A stretch of 64,000 nucleotides of DNA from Mnemiopsis leidyi (taxonomy: Eukaryota; Ctenophora; Tentaculata; Lobata; Bolinopsidae): contig JH154536.1 of NCBI GenBank assembly GCA_000226015.1, positions 183,712 through 247,711 on the forward strand, in the 5' to 3' direction. Shown here piece by piece: positions 27,201 through 42,431 of the stretch. A program made the position numbers and the translations under genes. Below the pieces are notes generated by a model, which made no database searches, had not been told where the DNA came from, and saw only the letters and a list, made by a program, of their open reading frames with translations. Every line of letters begins with the position of its first letter. Positions within the stretch are counted from its first letter, which is position 1.

Positions 27201-28030
27201 TTCAAATGTCTGCATAGTGTTCAGTATTTAGTGAACTGCAAACCGATTTTTCTCATAGTGAACGTTCTTCTTGTTCATTGGGCTGTCAGCAATGTCGAAT
27301 TAGACTCGATCAACATCTGCAGTTAATGCTGATATGCAGCACTAAAGAAAGCTGAGCCTTCCTTTCTTTGCTTTACTTTTTCACCGGGTTGCTGAATGAC
27401 GCACAATTTTGCTTAGTCCATCCTTTCTAAGTTTCACCCCTATTATAACTTAGATACATCAACACCCCATAGACTGTTTCAACACTCGTACAAAAATTAA
27501 GAGGTATTTGGCGATATTAATACTGCAATTGTCGCTACACTATGTTAGGTATTTTTTAGTTTCTACAGAGTTCTATCTCTTTGCTTTTAGCGGCTGTCAC
27601 AATTCTCAGATTGAAGACTTTAATAAATTTATTCATTGATATGCCAACTATTCTAGCTCAAATCATATATAACTCATCGCTACACCATGTAAAGAATTCA
27701 GGCTCAAATCTCAATCTAACTTTGTCGATCCTCAGTAAGATCAACAATCGTGTGAATAATTCATGCCGCCACTTGATATCACAGTTCTACTGCTTTGTCA
27801 GCAACTGCCAACTGGAGCCTGAACGTAACGCCGTAACACAGTAATAGACGACTTGAGAACTTGGTTCTCTTTAGAGGGACAGGCCACAGCCAGTGTTATA
27901 TGCATTTTGAGTTTCTATCGTATAGCTCTATTTTTCTTGCAACTATAGCTTCACATTTGTAACGATAGCAACATTTCTGTAATAACTCAGAACTATAGCT
28001 ACATATTGCTCTTTCTGACTGTTGTTAGTT
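24280..28030. other. CaMKK intron; one unexplained 120-aa ORF
   Basis: An open frame at 24651-25013 (plus) has varied composition but no recognised motif and no good splice context. The rest holds the 26.2-kb repeat. Confidence 0.45.
26219..26625 (+). repeat. Degenerate ~23-bp repeat
   Basis: About 17 loose copies of TTTTTCCATAAAAATATACCG. Confidence 0.85.
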
Positions 28031-28039
28031 CTTGTTGAA

Positions 28040-28090
28040 ATGAAGAAATTTACCGTAAAGACTGACATCCAAGGCGGTTACTGTCCACCG
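28040..28090 (+). CDS. Candidate alternative first exon (MKKFTVKTDIQGGYCPP)
   Basis: ATG followed by 17 open codons and a consensus donor (CCG/gtaaga) in phase 0, compatible with the kinase exon at 35162. Short and without homology; chance occurrence is possible. Confidence 0.3.
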
Positions 28091-28529
28091 GTAAGATTTT
28101 GGTTGAAGCTCTCTAGATTTGAGTGAAATAGCAGATGTAGCAAATATAGCAAGTATAGCAATAATACCATTAAGTAAATTAACATTGTTTTTTGGTGTGA
28201 TAGCGTGAAAATTTAGCTGTTTTGTGTGATAAAAACCAGCTTGTCGCTGCAGATTGTTGCTTGACTGAAGGCTTTTGTTCTTTCAAAAAAGATACTTAAA
28301 TACCTTGCACTATATATTCTTGTGTGCTACTTTATCTTAAATCTATCAGAAGAGACTAACAGAGCTATCTTGGTGCTTTATCTATGATGAAATCGTTAAA
28401 AGATTAAAAAACTAGTTTAGTCCGAATGCTCACATGGACTCTCGACCCATATCACCATCACTATCAATATATTGAAATACCGCTGTGCAAGAAATAGCTA
28501 AATGGGACCTAGTTTTCCTAGTGGAGATA

Positions 28530-28872
28530 TGTTTATAGAAATACATGTTTAAAGAAATATATGTTTATAGAGAAAGAGATATTTATGGCAATAAATGTTC
28601 AAAGAATTAGATGTTTAAAAAGGAGATGTTTATTGAGAGAAAAAGGGAGATGGTTATTGAGAGAGCTTGTAAAAGAAATAGAGTTTAAAAAGAAAGAGAT
28701 ATTCATAGAAAGGGATGTTTAAAGAAATAGGTGTTTATAGAAGGAGATGTTTATTGATAGAAAAAGGAAGAGATATTCATAGAAAGGGATATTTAAAGAA
28801 ATAGATTTTTGTAGGAGGAGATGTCTATTGAGAGAGATGTTTTCAGAAAGATATCTTTACAGAAAGATATAT
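28530..28872 (+). repeat. Degenerate repeat of A/G-rich units
   Basis: Loose units of the type AGAAATAGATGTTTATAGAAGGAGATG. Confidence 0.7.
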
Positions 28873-30256
28873 ATTTCCATTCTCTTCACGCTAAGAGCTA
28901 CGTCAGTTTCTATAACTACCGCACTTAGTAATAGATGCTAATAGCTTTGCAGTGTGACGATCCCTATCTCAAGCTTGCTGTGATGATAAGATCCTATACT
29001 CGGCTATTTCCAAGTTGTAACTTCCAACTCTGAACTGATTGAAGTACACAATGCAGCCTGTATCATATCCACTTTCTAGTAACACCCGTATCACATTCAT
29101 GTCCGATATTCGCTTGATATTGTCTTTTGATATTGCTTTATTATTGCTTCCCCGCCTGCTTTATTAGCTTTTTGTCATCACCTTGCATTTTATTCAAAGC
29201 TCGTTAATCCCTTCTTCATGAACGCAAAATGACGCAATCACAAGATTTTTGACGGTTTTTCAAAATTTCTTGTTGTTTCAACTTCATATCTACTACTTCT
29301 CTGCTCGTCCGTTGTATTGGCGAGACGTGTGACACGATATAATTCCATATGATAGTAAGTTGCTGTAAATGTATTTTTAAATGTATTTGTACTTATTAAT
29401 ACATCGCTACAATATAAGAATGTACATGTCTGTATTGCTGAATTGCTTTCTAGATCTACATTTCATCGCTGGATACGTTTTAGTTTTAATGCTTTTGAAC
29501 ATTGATCTACCTACCAATACGACCTAATCTATTCTATTTTAGACTTGCATTTACAAGTGCAACATTTTTTAGACTTATCTTGCATGGCTTTATTAGTTTT
29601 ATTCTCATCCCTTGTCTGCTTAGCTAATCGGCCTAGTCCGATCTTACTTTTATCCTTATTTAGACTTGGTTGTGGAACCTTACAGGACAATAAATAAGCT
29701 TAAACGATAATCTTATATTTACGTTCCTTATAAGATTTGAATGTACAGTTGTATTTTTTTTCTGCTTTCAAATTTTAAAGTACATTTTGCAAATTCCTCT
29801 ATCAAAATTCCTCTATGGGACCACTTCAACGATTTTTTGCTTTTTTGTTTTGATACGTAGAGTTATCATTCGCTCAAAGACAAATATGACATATGAATAA
29901 ACACCTATCGCTAACAATTCATATCAAGTTTTCAAGAACTCTCTACAGGGAAATCCTTACATAACGTTGTAAAGCGCGAAATCAATTAGGTTTTGTTGTC
30001 ATGGTAACCTACTACCGATAATATACTAAAGTACTAATAAACCTCGAATTTCGAAACCTAAAAATACAACTAAAGAACGCGGGCTTACACGTGTTGTGTA
30101 ATATGCAGGATATTAGAAGAGATGTACAGTGTTTGTACTCCTACTGTACGTGTATGTGCTGGGTGCTGCTGTCTTGTGCTAACTCAATTTTCAGAGAAGT
30201 TGTTCCGGGTAAACACACTCTCCGTCTATTGTCTTTGTTGCCCACCTCGGAAGTGA

Positions 30257-30553
30257 ACTGTGGTCTGTGTACTGCACGTGGTCTGTGTACTGCACGTGGT
30301 CTGTGTACTGCACGTGGTCTGTGTACTGCACGTGGTCTGTGTACTGCACGTGGTCTGTGTACTGCACGNNNNNNNNNNNNNNTGAACTGTTGGTCTGTGT
30401 ACTGCACGTTGGTCTGTGTACTGCACGTGGTCTGTGTACTGCACGTGGTCTGTGTACTGCACGTGGTCTGTGTACTGCACGTGGTCTGTGTACTGCACGT
30501 GGTCTGTGTACTGCACGTGGTCTGTGTACTGCACGTGGTCTGTGTACTGCACG
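30257..30553 (+). repeat. 18-bp minisatellite with CACGTG in each unit, with gap
   Basis: GGTCTGTGTACTGCACGT repeated about 15 times; unit junctions form CACGTG E-boxes. A 14-N gap (30369-30382) is followed by a second copy of the left flank (TGAACTGT), so copy number is uncertain. Long ORFs in several frames are a result of the 18-bp period. Confidence 0.9.
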
Positions 30554-30770
30554 TGTGTACTGTGTATAGTACCGCTGTATTGTGTATGTGTGTTGTGTCT
30601 ACGTAAACCAACATCAAACACCTATATAGCTGCCCTGCAACTCTTTGTTTACATTGAATCGCTGTACCCGTGTGTGCTGTGTTGTAGTGACTTTTCCTGC
30701 CCGGCTTGTCTGCAGTCTTGTAGCGCGACGCATAATTGTCTCGCTACACTCGGGTACCGCCCTTGTTACC

Positions 30771-30830
30771 ATGGCAACCAGTTCTGGACTGAAACTTAAC
30801 ACACCAGTCATTGTGACTATTGATGGAGAG
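30771..30830 (+). CDS. Candidate alternative first exon (ends VTIDGE)
   Basis: Twenty open codons from ATG (MATSSGLKLNTPV...) ending in phase 0 at GAG/gttggt, a weaker donor. The ending IDGE resembles the YDDSK and NIDDK ends of the other candidates that precede EYEQLNNY. The ATG sits inside a palindromic GTTACCATGGCAAC motif, which could alternatively be an RFX-type X-box. Confidence 0.3.
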
Positions 30831-30899
30831 GTTGGTACAATTTCCCGATGTTATTACAGCCAGTGTTGGGAGAGTAGGTTTAGTTTTCATTAATTACAG

Positions 30900-33800
30900 T
30901 TATGCTGTGTTAGGGGCTCTGGTTATCTTAGCCACCCGTGCGGGGTGATCACGAGGTATAACTTTCCACGTGCATATTCCGCCGTGATTTTATTTAGTAT
31001 CTCCTCCCGGCTCCCTCACAGCACTGAACAACTTGTAAATATGGTTAAGATCATATCTATCCGTACGTTTAGATACCGTGATGACGTGATGTGATATTCC
31101 GGGTGTTGTCATATTGATTACACGTGCAAAAAACCACCATCCACACCTCCAAGGTTTAGTTTTTAATCAGTTTTAGAAAATTACGTAGCAATTCATGCGT
31201 GCTGTGATAGAGTATGTATTACCTGTTGCCTCTTCCTGTACACTGGGTGTCTTGCAATTGGCTGAGATTAATGATAAATTAGTGTAATTAGAATATGTAA
31301 TCCGGAGGTCTGAGCGACGTGGCTAACCTTTCTACCGGTGTTATTACACCAAATTACTCCCCTGCAAGCTTTTTATAAGTGACAACACTTTGTCACTACC
31401 TCCTGCAATTGTCTCTTATCTTCTATTGTGTCTTGTATCCCATTGTACTTTTCACCAGCATTATTTACTCATTAATCATACTTACGACCGACTCTATGTC
31501 TCATATGATGATCTAGAGATCGCCCATTTACATCATAAACTTAGTCTTACCGTCCAGTGAAGTGGTTCTAAATTTCTAAAAATAGTACAGGTAATAATGA
31601 CCTTATGCATCCACCTTTTTTAATGCGGAAGTTTCGACATCAGCCACTCCTGTTTGTTATTCTTTGCCCATTAGGGTGCTCATTTCCAGGGAGCCTAACG
31701 ATCTGATATAGTAGCTAATTCCTGGCGGTCCTTGTCTTATTCTATTTAAGTGCGAACTTACTTGCACTTCCAATGGGTAATAATCTGTTTCGAGTACCAT
31801 TTTCCGACATTTCTTTCTAGTGTTTTTCAAATACTGTTAGATTGTTTGTCCGGTAACCATAACGTCATAAAGCATAGAATTCAAATGCAATAAATATTTG
31901 GTGGTTTTCTGCTCAAAAAATTTTCGTTTTCATTTCAATTTTCACCGAGTTTTCATTTAGTGACCTTTATTTAACTTTGTGTAAATGAGTAGATGATATA
32001 TTTCTCCTTACTTCATGAGTTAAAGTGCATTTCCTGGCATACGACTTATGTAAAATGTCCAATTAGGTAGCCTCGGCATATTCAGTTTGGTTATAATTTA
32101 GGTTTGTAATTATTTAAACTCGCTTTAGCACACGTGCACATGGAAAAATGGCAAAGACAAGGCTCTAATTTGATTATTTAACTCCCGCATTACCTTCAAT
32201 CTATGCGATCAATATTTTATAGGTTACAAATTAAATTTCCGTGATAACGATTTGATGATGAGATACCTAAATTGTCGATATTAGATTTGATTAACTTATA
32301 GCTATTGACAATGCTGTGCTGAGTATTCTTTTTAAATCACATTAGTATTTCTCCCTAAAGTATCGATCATTTTGAACCGTCCATTCATCGTTCATTCATT
32401 CATGCCCTTGATTTTATATCTTCACGTCTTATTTCTCGTCTTAAGTCACAATTTGTAGGGACCGAAGTGATAAACAAATCAGTATTATTTTATCAAATCG
32501 GTATTTTGTATTTCTTAAAATTTACCATCTAATCCTCATTGAAATTTTATTCTTCACAAAAAGGACAATAAGGTTTCATTGCTTGAATACCTGAGTTCTG
32601 TTTTCCGACTGGCACGTCAAAAACGTTGACATCCAAAATGGATGCCGACTTAATTGTCATTGTCAAATTCATTTTAACAGACAATATCCCTGCATGCCCA
32701 TCGACACTTTCTCCTTTGCCATATAAATAATTTGAACGGCATTTCCCACAGATCCTTGTGATATAGTTTGTGATATTCAGACTTATCCACATAAAGTATT
32801 TTGGCCCGGTGTCATGGATGAGTGGTGTCATTTTAGCAAGGAATACCATTATAGCCATCCTTTACATGGGGGTATCAGTAAAAGCTGTTCCCCCACTCTT
32901 CCCCCATCGTTTCCATGGATACTGATTGTAAGCGGCCCTTGTCTAGTCTCTATAAGCCCGCCTAATTCGTCTGTTCCTTGTCGGAGACGTAGCTATACCG
33001 AGCTTTTCTTTTCTCTTGCTCTTTGAGAGTTTTGACAGTATACTATAATCCTCCAGCTATGCTGTCTGTCTAGATGCTCTGTCTTAGTATAGATTTTGTT
33101 CTCGTTTCGAACACTTCCTTGATGATAGCAATATCTGACAGAACTGTCTCAGCTAGTACCTAATGTTGTTTGCGCTGTTTGTGTGTTTCATAAACATCGG
33201 GATCTCTACTTTTACTGCAGCGCTGCTATATCGCACTCCCCTCAGCGGTACACTGATTAATTACTTGGCTCTCCGATGGCGGTAAATTTCAGAAGAACAC
33301 AGCATGACTGTGACAAATCACCTCGTAATAATAATCAGGAAACAGTACTTGACTAGCAGCACGTGTCAGAGATAGAGCTCCCTGATTTACGGATATCATA
33401 TCACGTGGGGCAGACTCAGTGAAGACTGTCCTATCACAGTCCTGCTTTTTTCTTTACTTTTCTAAAGTTTATTGTTGTGTGTTTGTTGCTCCTCGCGAAT
33501 TTAGGGATGTCTTTATGTTCGGATCAACACGTATTTCTATGACGTGATGGTATCAGGTATGCAGTGGCCGACAAAAAGGTTTTTCTTAAAGATTGAACCG
33601 TAGAACTCAAATTGTAAAGAACATTCTTTTAGGAGTATTTGAAGTGTATTTGAATCGTCTGATTAGTGATTATGCCTTGCATGTCGCTTGACTCACAAGG
33701 GCCCATGATTGCATATATGTGAGATTTTCAAATTCATTAGCACTGCCCCACTTCTTTTAAAATGGCTTCTCTAAGGCTGTGTTAGCAGTACACCAGCTCT

Positions 33801-34440
33801 AAATGCTAATGAAATCCACTCTGACTGACTATTATGAAAGCCTCCTTTTTATCAGAGAGCTGAACAGCTTTGTTCGTTCTCCCAAACCGTTCAAATGATT
33901 TAGCTCAAACAGATTCGGAAACACCCATTTTCTGCCTCGTCAATGCGTCATTTTAGAGGGATGGTAAAAGCGATCTCATTAGAATTTGTACGCAACTGTC
34001 GCTTGACGTTAAGGATTGAAATAGCAAATCACATCGTATAACCCTCGCGAAAGAATGATTTAATCGAATCACGTAACGGTGACTGTCCTGTCAACTAAAA
34101 ACTCCGCCTACTTCGTTTGATTTGTGTCATATTTATGTCATATTTCACGACTTATATATAACTTATGTTTGCTAGAACCTCCTGCAATTGTCGTTTGAAA
34201 TGCTCAAACGAAACACTGAATCACTGACACTCAAGTCTCAACTTTTTATGTTAGTCTTTTCCTCCCTTTTTGTAACAGTATGAAGTTATATTCATACAAT
34301 TCCCGGCATTTTCATTCGATCACCACATACCTTTATCTTGGATATCAATTTCAGCGCCCACAATTAAATATTCGCCCTGACACTCATTTCTACCGGTCTC
34401 CAATAATAATCACTCTTGTATATTTGTAGTTATTTATCTA
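30900..34440. other. CaMKK intron apart from the antisense ORF
   Basis: AT-rich; nothing coding seen except 32547-32858. Confidence 0.5.
32547..32858 (-). CDS. Antisense ORF with two CxxC pairs, unknown
   Basis: A 103-aa ORF inside a CaMKK intron, opposite strand. It is bounded upstream by an in-frame stop just before the ATG. It contains CGKC near residue 39 and CPFC near the C-terminus, a spacing that could bind one metal ion. An AATAAA overlaps the stop codon. I do not recognise the family. Codon use and the paired cysteines look non-random, but there is no splice or expression evidence; it could be a decayed retrocopy or chance. Confidence 0.35.
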   Translation of the reverse strand: MAIMVFLAKMTPLIHDTGPKYFMWISLNITNYITRICGKCRSNYLYGKGESVDGHAGILSVKMNLTMTIKSASILDVNVFDVPVGKQNSGIQAMKPYCPFCEE

Positions 34441-34476
34441 ACCTAATTTGGCGTGTCATCCCCTTCTCCCCAAGAA

Positions 34477-34503
34477 ATGAGACTTGTCAACATTGATGAT
34501 AAG
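34477..34503 (+). CDS. Candidate alternative first exon (MRLVNIDDK)
   Basis: A nine-codon ATG segment ending AAG/gtacagt in phase 0, 658 bases before the kinase exon. NIDDK followed by EYEQLNNY imitates the DDSK-EYEQ junction. Short, so chance is possible. Confidence 0.35.
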
Positions 34504-34911
34504 GTACAGTATAACGGACAGTGTGCTTTATACCATTTCTCTCTCGATCTTGTTTGTGTGTAGATCTTGTTATTAGGTTATAGGCTTGTTACTCGCCGCA
34601 TTGTACACATTGTTGTTTATTGTGTTGTTTGTGTAGAACGCTCTGTATTGGGTTCTTGAATTCGTCGATTATGTCTGTTGAAGTACGAAATTATATTCAA
34701 CTTGTACAATAAAACTTCATAAACACATTTTTACCCCTATAAAACGTTTTGATGTCAAAAAGATTTTTTGGTCCGCACTCCGCAGACCACAGTAACTAAA
34801 GTTTGAGAATAAAGGCGTATCTTCTTAGACGTTTTTATTACAAAAACTCCCTTAATTTCAATAAATCGAATAACTGATATAAAAACAGTTTTATCGCTAC
34901 GTAAAGAATAA

Positions 34912-35112
34912 TCTCCAAACTTAACAGTAAGATAACCGCTAAAACTAAACAGTAAGATAACCGCTAAAACTAAACAGTAAGATAACCGATTAACCGCTAA
35001 AACTAAACAGTAAGATAACCGCTAAAACTAAACAGTAAGATAACCGCTAAAACTAAGCAGTAAGATAACCGCTAAAACTAAACAGTAAGATAACCACTAA
35101 AACTAAACAGTA
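34912..35112 (+). repeat. 24-bp minisatellite before the kinase exon
   Basis: AACAGTAAGATAACCGCTAA units, about eight copies, ending about 50 bases before the acceptor of exon 35162. Confidence 0.9.
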
Positions 35113-35161
35113 ACAACCTCCCCCTCTAAATCCTGGCCGGCTAACCCTGCCCCCTTTTCAG

Positions 35162-38407
<3,246 letters not shown>

Positions 38408-38506
38408 GAAATGTCTGCTCTACCACCCTCTAATCGCACCAAGGCTCCCTGACACGGGGAGACAACAAAGAAAAAGTTGAGTTGGAGCAGGGTTTTGGGG
38501 ACCCTT

Positions 38507-38540
38507 GTTACCATAGCAACACCCTTGTTACCATAGAAAC
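38507..38540 (+). promoter_or_regulatory. Two X-box-like motifs in CaMKK 3' UTR
   Basis: GTTACCATAGCAAC (38507-38520) and GTTACCATAGAAAC (38527-38540), 20 bases apart. The first is an exact imperfect-palindrome X-box; function in a 3' UTR is not implied. Confidence 0.5.
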
Positions 38541-38737
38541 CAAGACACCCAAACGCTTCAGTTTCGCTGTGTGCTCTCTCTTTTAAATGTTACAACTACA
38601 AGATCAGTTCAAGACTCGAGGCTGGAACACGTTTTCAACGAATTGAATTTAGATGATGTAGCGTTTTGGCTTGACCGGAAAAAAATACTTTGAGTTTGTT
38701 TTGTTTTATGTAAATATGGGCAGATCTAGATACTCTC

Positions 38738-38743
38738 AATAAA
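38738..38743 (+). terminator. Polyadenylation signal of CaMKK
   Basis: AATAAA about 330 bases after the stop codon; the 3' UTR would be 38408 to about 38760. Confidence 0.7.
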
Positions 38744-38898
38744 TCGAGTAAAAAACAAGTTTTGTGTTGTAAATTTTCAATATTCGATACAGATAAATAA
38801 TAAATCAAGCTAAATTATTAATATTACGAATAGTCTCTTAAAGAAAAATGTCTATTCTTAAGAGGATTTATAGTAGATTAGAACGCCAATAGAGAGAG

Positions 38899-39386
38899 TT
38901 AAGCGAGGTCAGCGTCCGAGCCAGCCAACATGATAGGTCCCAGCATACCTGGAGAGTGGAAAGTTTTACTTTTACAGATATTCAAACATGTTTTATCGTC
39001 AGTGGCTGGAAGGTCTGTCTTCAGCTATCTTAGATCGTTCATTGAGAAATTGAAAAAGTATTAAATAGGGGCCTAAAATCGAAAATATAACTTTGAAAAG
39101 GGAAATCTTATTTTTGCCTAACCTTCATCTTCGTTGTTGGAGAAGACAATTGCAGATTCTTCTTCTCTGTTTACTACGTTACTAAGCACTGAAAATTAAA
39201 ATTGTGTTCATCTTCTGAAAATCTTTGACCTTAACTGTTAAAAAGATTTTCAAATTTCACAAAACAGATTAAACAACTAACTGTCTATGATTTATGTAAG
39301 TGTTACTGCGCATGAAACTTGATGTTACCTGCAAAAACTAGGATCGCAAATAAAACGAATCTAATGAAGATATTTGACCCGGACAT
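38899..39386 (-). CDS. Small secreted peptide, 57 aa, three exons
   Basis: Minus-strand exons: 39386-39329 (ATG, donor gtaaca, phase 1), 39188-39123 (acceptor ttttcag, donor gttagg, phase 1), 38948-38899 (acceptor ctccag, stop TAA). Phases match exactly. The first exon encodes MSGSNIFIRFVLFAILVFA, a textbook signal peptide. The mature part is about 38 aa, acidic in the middle (NREEESAIVFSNNEDE), with no cysteine, ending MLGPIMLAGSDADLA. No dibasic site is visible, so it does not look like a classical neuropeptide precursor. Family not recognised. It lies tail-to-tail with CaMKK, whose poly(A) signal is about 155 bases from its stop. Confidence 0.65.
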
Positions 39387-39620
39387 CTTTGTAGTTTGCC
39401 TTGATAACTGCTGTTTGGGAAATGAATAATCAGAACAAGATGTTCAATTATAAAATAACGAGATTTGACAAGGTATTTGGTTCATAGAAAAACAAAACTT
39501 GCCTTATCATTTTGCAAAAATTAAAGGCTGGATCACTTGCTGGAAATTTTTGAAAACATCAAGAGAAAGTAAAATATCTAGCTACATAACCAGTGATAAC
39601 GTAAACGAGTAAGTCTGAAG

Positions 39621-39655
39621 TAACGTGATTTACGCCTCGAGCGTAAATCACGTTA
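39621..39655. repeat. Perfect hairpin, 15-bp arms
   Basis: TAACGTGATTTACGC and its reverse complement are separated by five bases (CTCGA). It sits about 235 bases upstream of the small secreted gene (minus strand). Confidence 0.85.
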
Positions 39656-39734
39656 CGGCCCGAGTTGAAAACATGTTGTTACTTTGCACTTATGAGTTAT
39701 GTAACGATATTATTTACCAAGTAAAAATTGCAAA

Positions 39735-39975
39735 ACGTTATAAGTAATAGCAAAGAGTGTTAAGTAATACGGCAAAACTGTGAAAATATTTAAATAATAG
39801 CAAAAGTGTGAAGAAATACGGCAAAAACTATAAAAATGATAGGCTAAAAGTATGATGGCTAAAAGTTTGATGTATTACGAAAAGGGTGATGTAATGCGGG
39901 AAAAAGTGTGATGTAATACGAAAAAGGGTGATGTAATACGAAACAAGGTGATGTAATTGTAATACGACAAAAATG
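39735..39975 (+). repeat. Degenerate ~21-bp repeat
   Basis: GTGATGTAATACGAAAAAGG-type units upstream of the small secreted gene. Confidence 0.7.
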
Positions 39976-41005
39976 TGCAAATAACACGTTTTACTCAACC
40001 AGTATAACAGCATCACGCGGTAAATAAGAAAACGTTCTCCCTCAGATGTCAGCTTCTGTCAAAGTGCTGAGAGAACCCAATTTATACTGCTGGGTGCCAA
40101 CGTGGTTTGAATATTTAAATTTAATGGTCTGCAATCCGCTCATAGTTTAAACAGTGACGACTGTTTATGCGGCAGGGCCCTCGATTAGCATCATTATAGA
40201 CAAATACCGACGCGACGTCCTAATAAGCTAATTCCCGTATTAAGGCTTTTGTAGTCCTCTCCTTTGCTTGTGTCTTCATCAGACGTTCAGTCGTCAAGCC
40301 GAAAAGAAACAATACGATAACTTAAATTTGGTTTCAATTTTCAGGAGCTTCACCGTCGCGGCACTAAGTTTGAAATTCAGAAAGCATGAATGAGGAGATT
40401 ATTGGAGAATGGCTGAATTGATAGGTTTGTCGAAAATGAAGAGTTTGGTATGACTATGAGTATAACTTTTCCGGCCCAGAGAGAAAGCCGCACTGTCCTG
40501 AAACTACCAACGTACAATTACACGCTAATTATTCAAACTAGCAGCAGAGAACTCGACCTCCGGACTTGGACTTGGTTTCTGCTACTTGTTCTTGGAAATT
40601 CTAGGCTCTATTCTCACTCACACTTTGCTGAATTGGGTTGGTATTTATTTCTGTTTAGGCCAATTGTGCATATAAGCGTGGACTGAAGTCCGAACGAATC
40701 TTAAGTAAATAAGTTTGGGTACTGGTGGCTGGTACTCATAGCTTATGATACAATATAGCAGGGTGCGGGAATAATTTTCTGAACAAGTCCATATCCTTAT
40801 ATAATTCCTAGCTATCAAAGTCAAGGGCTTCATCCATAATTTCAAACTTAAAGTCAGTGATTATTTCGCAAGTTCGGGCCGTAAATGCAGTTAGCCTCGC
40901 TGCAAGAATTTGAACAATTCTGAATTGCAAATCGTTGCCCCATGCTGTTAAACTAGAAGAAGAAGGTATAAAGCCAAAGGCAAAATTGCAATAATTAATA
41001 GTCGG

Positions 41006-41098
41006 AGTTGTTGTAGGCTTACAACCTACCGTCATCGCTTCGCGCGCGTCACACCTGCTCTAAGATTCAAAGAATCGTGGACGCGCATCGCCCGTTAA
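41006..41098 (+). mobile_element. GC-rich short element, copy 1 (diverged)
   Basis: Begins TTGTAGGCTTACAACCTACC and ends GACGCGCATCGCCCGTTAAT. Same ends as the four copies at 41.9-44.3 kb; the middle is diverged. Confidence 0.6.
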
Positions 41099-41589
41099 TC
41101 GGAGTTGATGCTGAGCCACCCATTCTCATGTCATTGCCAAGTTCAATATTGATACTGCTAGTGCTTATAATGTCTACAATAATGAAACAGACTTGGGATG
41201 ATAAATCAGAACTCTTCTTTAAATTTGGTCGAATAAAATTGAGTTCAATGTCCAACAATTGTAGTTCCAGCATACTGTTAGTTAAAACATGCGGGTACCG
41301 GTCGAATATTGCAATATTTTGCTATTACTAACTATATTAGCATTCACTGGATAATCATAATTAATCATAATATAATCCTATCATAATCATTTTTTAAAGC
41401 TTGTATAACCACTAGATGACTATAACCGCATTAATATGGAGTAATAACACTGGTAACCAAGTTGTTCTTTTTCCAATCCTGATTATCTTCAAAAATGAAA
41501 AACTTTCTGGACTTGGAGTACGTTTAAATCATTTTAAAAATAAGAAACATAAAGCGTAACCATTGACTGATCAATCTATTACTGTTACT

Positions 41590-42110
41590 GCTAGTTACCA
41601 TCGTGATAAACCGACCAATTTATTATTATTACTATTGGTTACTATGGTGATGGACTGACCAATCTATTATTATTACTATTGGTTACTATGGTGATAGACC
41701 GACCAATCTATTATTATTTCTTTTAGTTACTATGGTGATAGACCGGCCAATCTATTAGTATAATACTGTTAGTGTTAGTTACCATGGTGATAGACTGACA
41801 TCTATTACTGTTACTGTTAGTTATAAGTATAACCATGGTGATAGACTGATCAACGGGCGATGCGCGTCTAGAATTTCTCCGAAATGCGCCAGAAATGCGT
41901 GACAGCGCGTGATGGCCGCGACAGTAGGTTATCAACCTACAATAGACTGACCAATCTAATAGTTTTACTGTGAGTACTATGGTGATAGACTGATTAATCT
42001 ATTAATTTTAGGTTAGTTACTATGGTGATAAACTGACCAATCTATTAGTGTTACTGTTGTTACCATGGTGATTGACTTAACTCACTAAGCAATCTATAGT
42101 TAGTTACCAT
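41590..42110 (+). repeat. ~46-bp minisatellite with GTTACYATGGTGAT motifs
   Basis: About ten units of TTACTATGGTGATAGACTGA plus CCAATCTATTA. Interrupted by the element at 41852-41941. Confidence 0.85.
41852..41941 (-). mobile_element. GC-rich short element, copy 2, inside a minisatellite
   Basis: Contains CGGGCGATGCGCGTCTAGAA and TAGGTTATCAACCTAC. It interrupts a repeat unit (TAGACTGATCA / ATAGACTGACCA), showing that it inserted as a unit. Confidence 0.75.
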
Positions 42111-42318
42111 GGCATTTTACATGTCAGTTACTAAAGTAACTATTAACTAAAGTAAGAACTTGCTAATAGAGGTATGAAATATTTCACGGGTAGATTATTG
42201 CTCTGCAGCACTACAAGTTGAACATGACAACCCAATTTTCGTTTTTTGCTTTGGTACTTAATATTCGTAGAGAAAGAAGAATTAAAAAGTCAATATTGTC
42301 AAATCAAAACAATCAAAA

Positions 42319-42324
42319 TTTATT
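42319..42324 (-). terminator. Poly(A) signal of the 232-aa secreted gene
   Basis: TTTATT on the plus strand reads AATAAA on the minus strand, 108 bases past the stop codon. Confidence 0.5.
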
Positions 42325-42431
42325 TTTAATAGCATTGCTACGAGTACAATTTTCAAAACAAAAATATTTTGAGGAATGACATTAATCACGAAATTTGCAT
42401 CAGCTCAATCCTCAAACTTGTATTTTCCCTT

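Noticed and set aside
30091-30799. Long ORFs on both strands (LCTARG, VQYTDH repeats)
   Set aside because: Product of an 18-bp tandem repeat.
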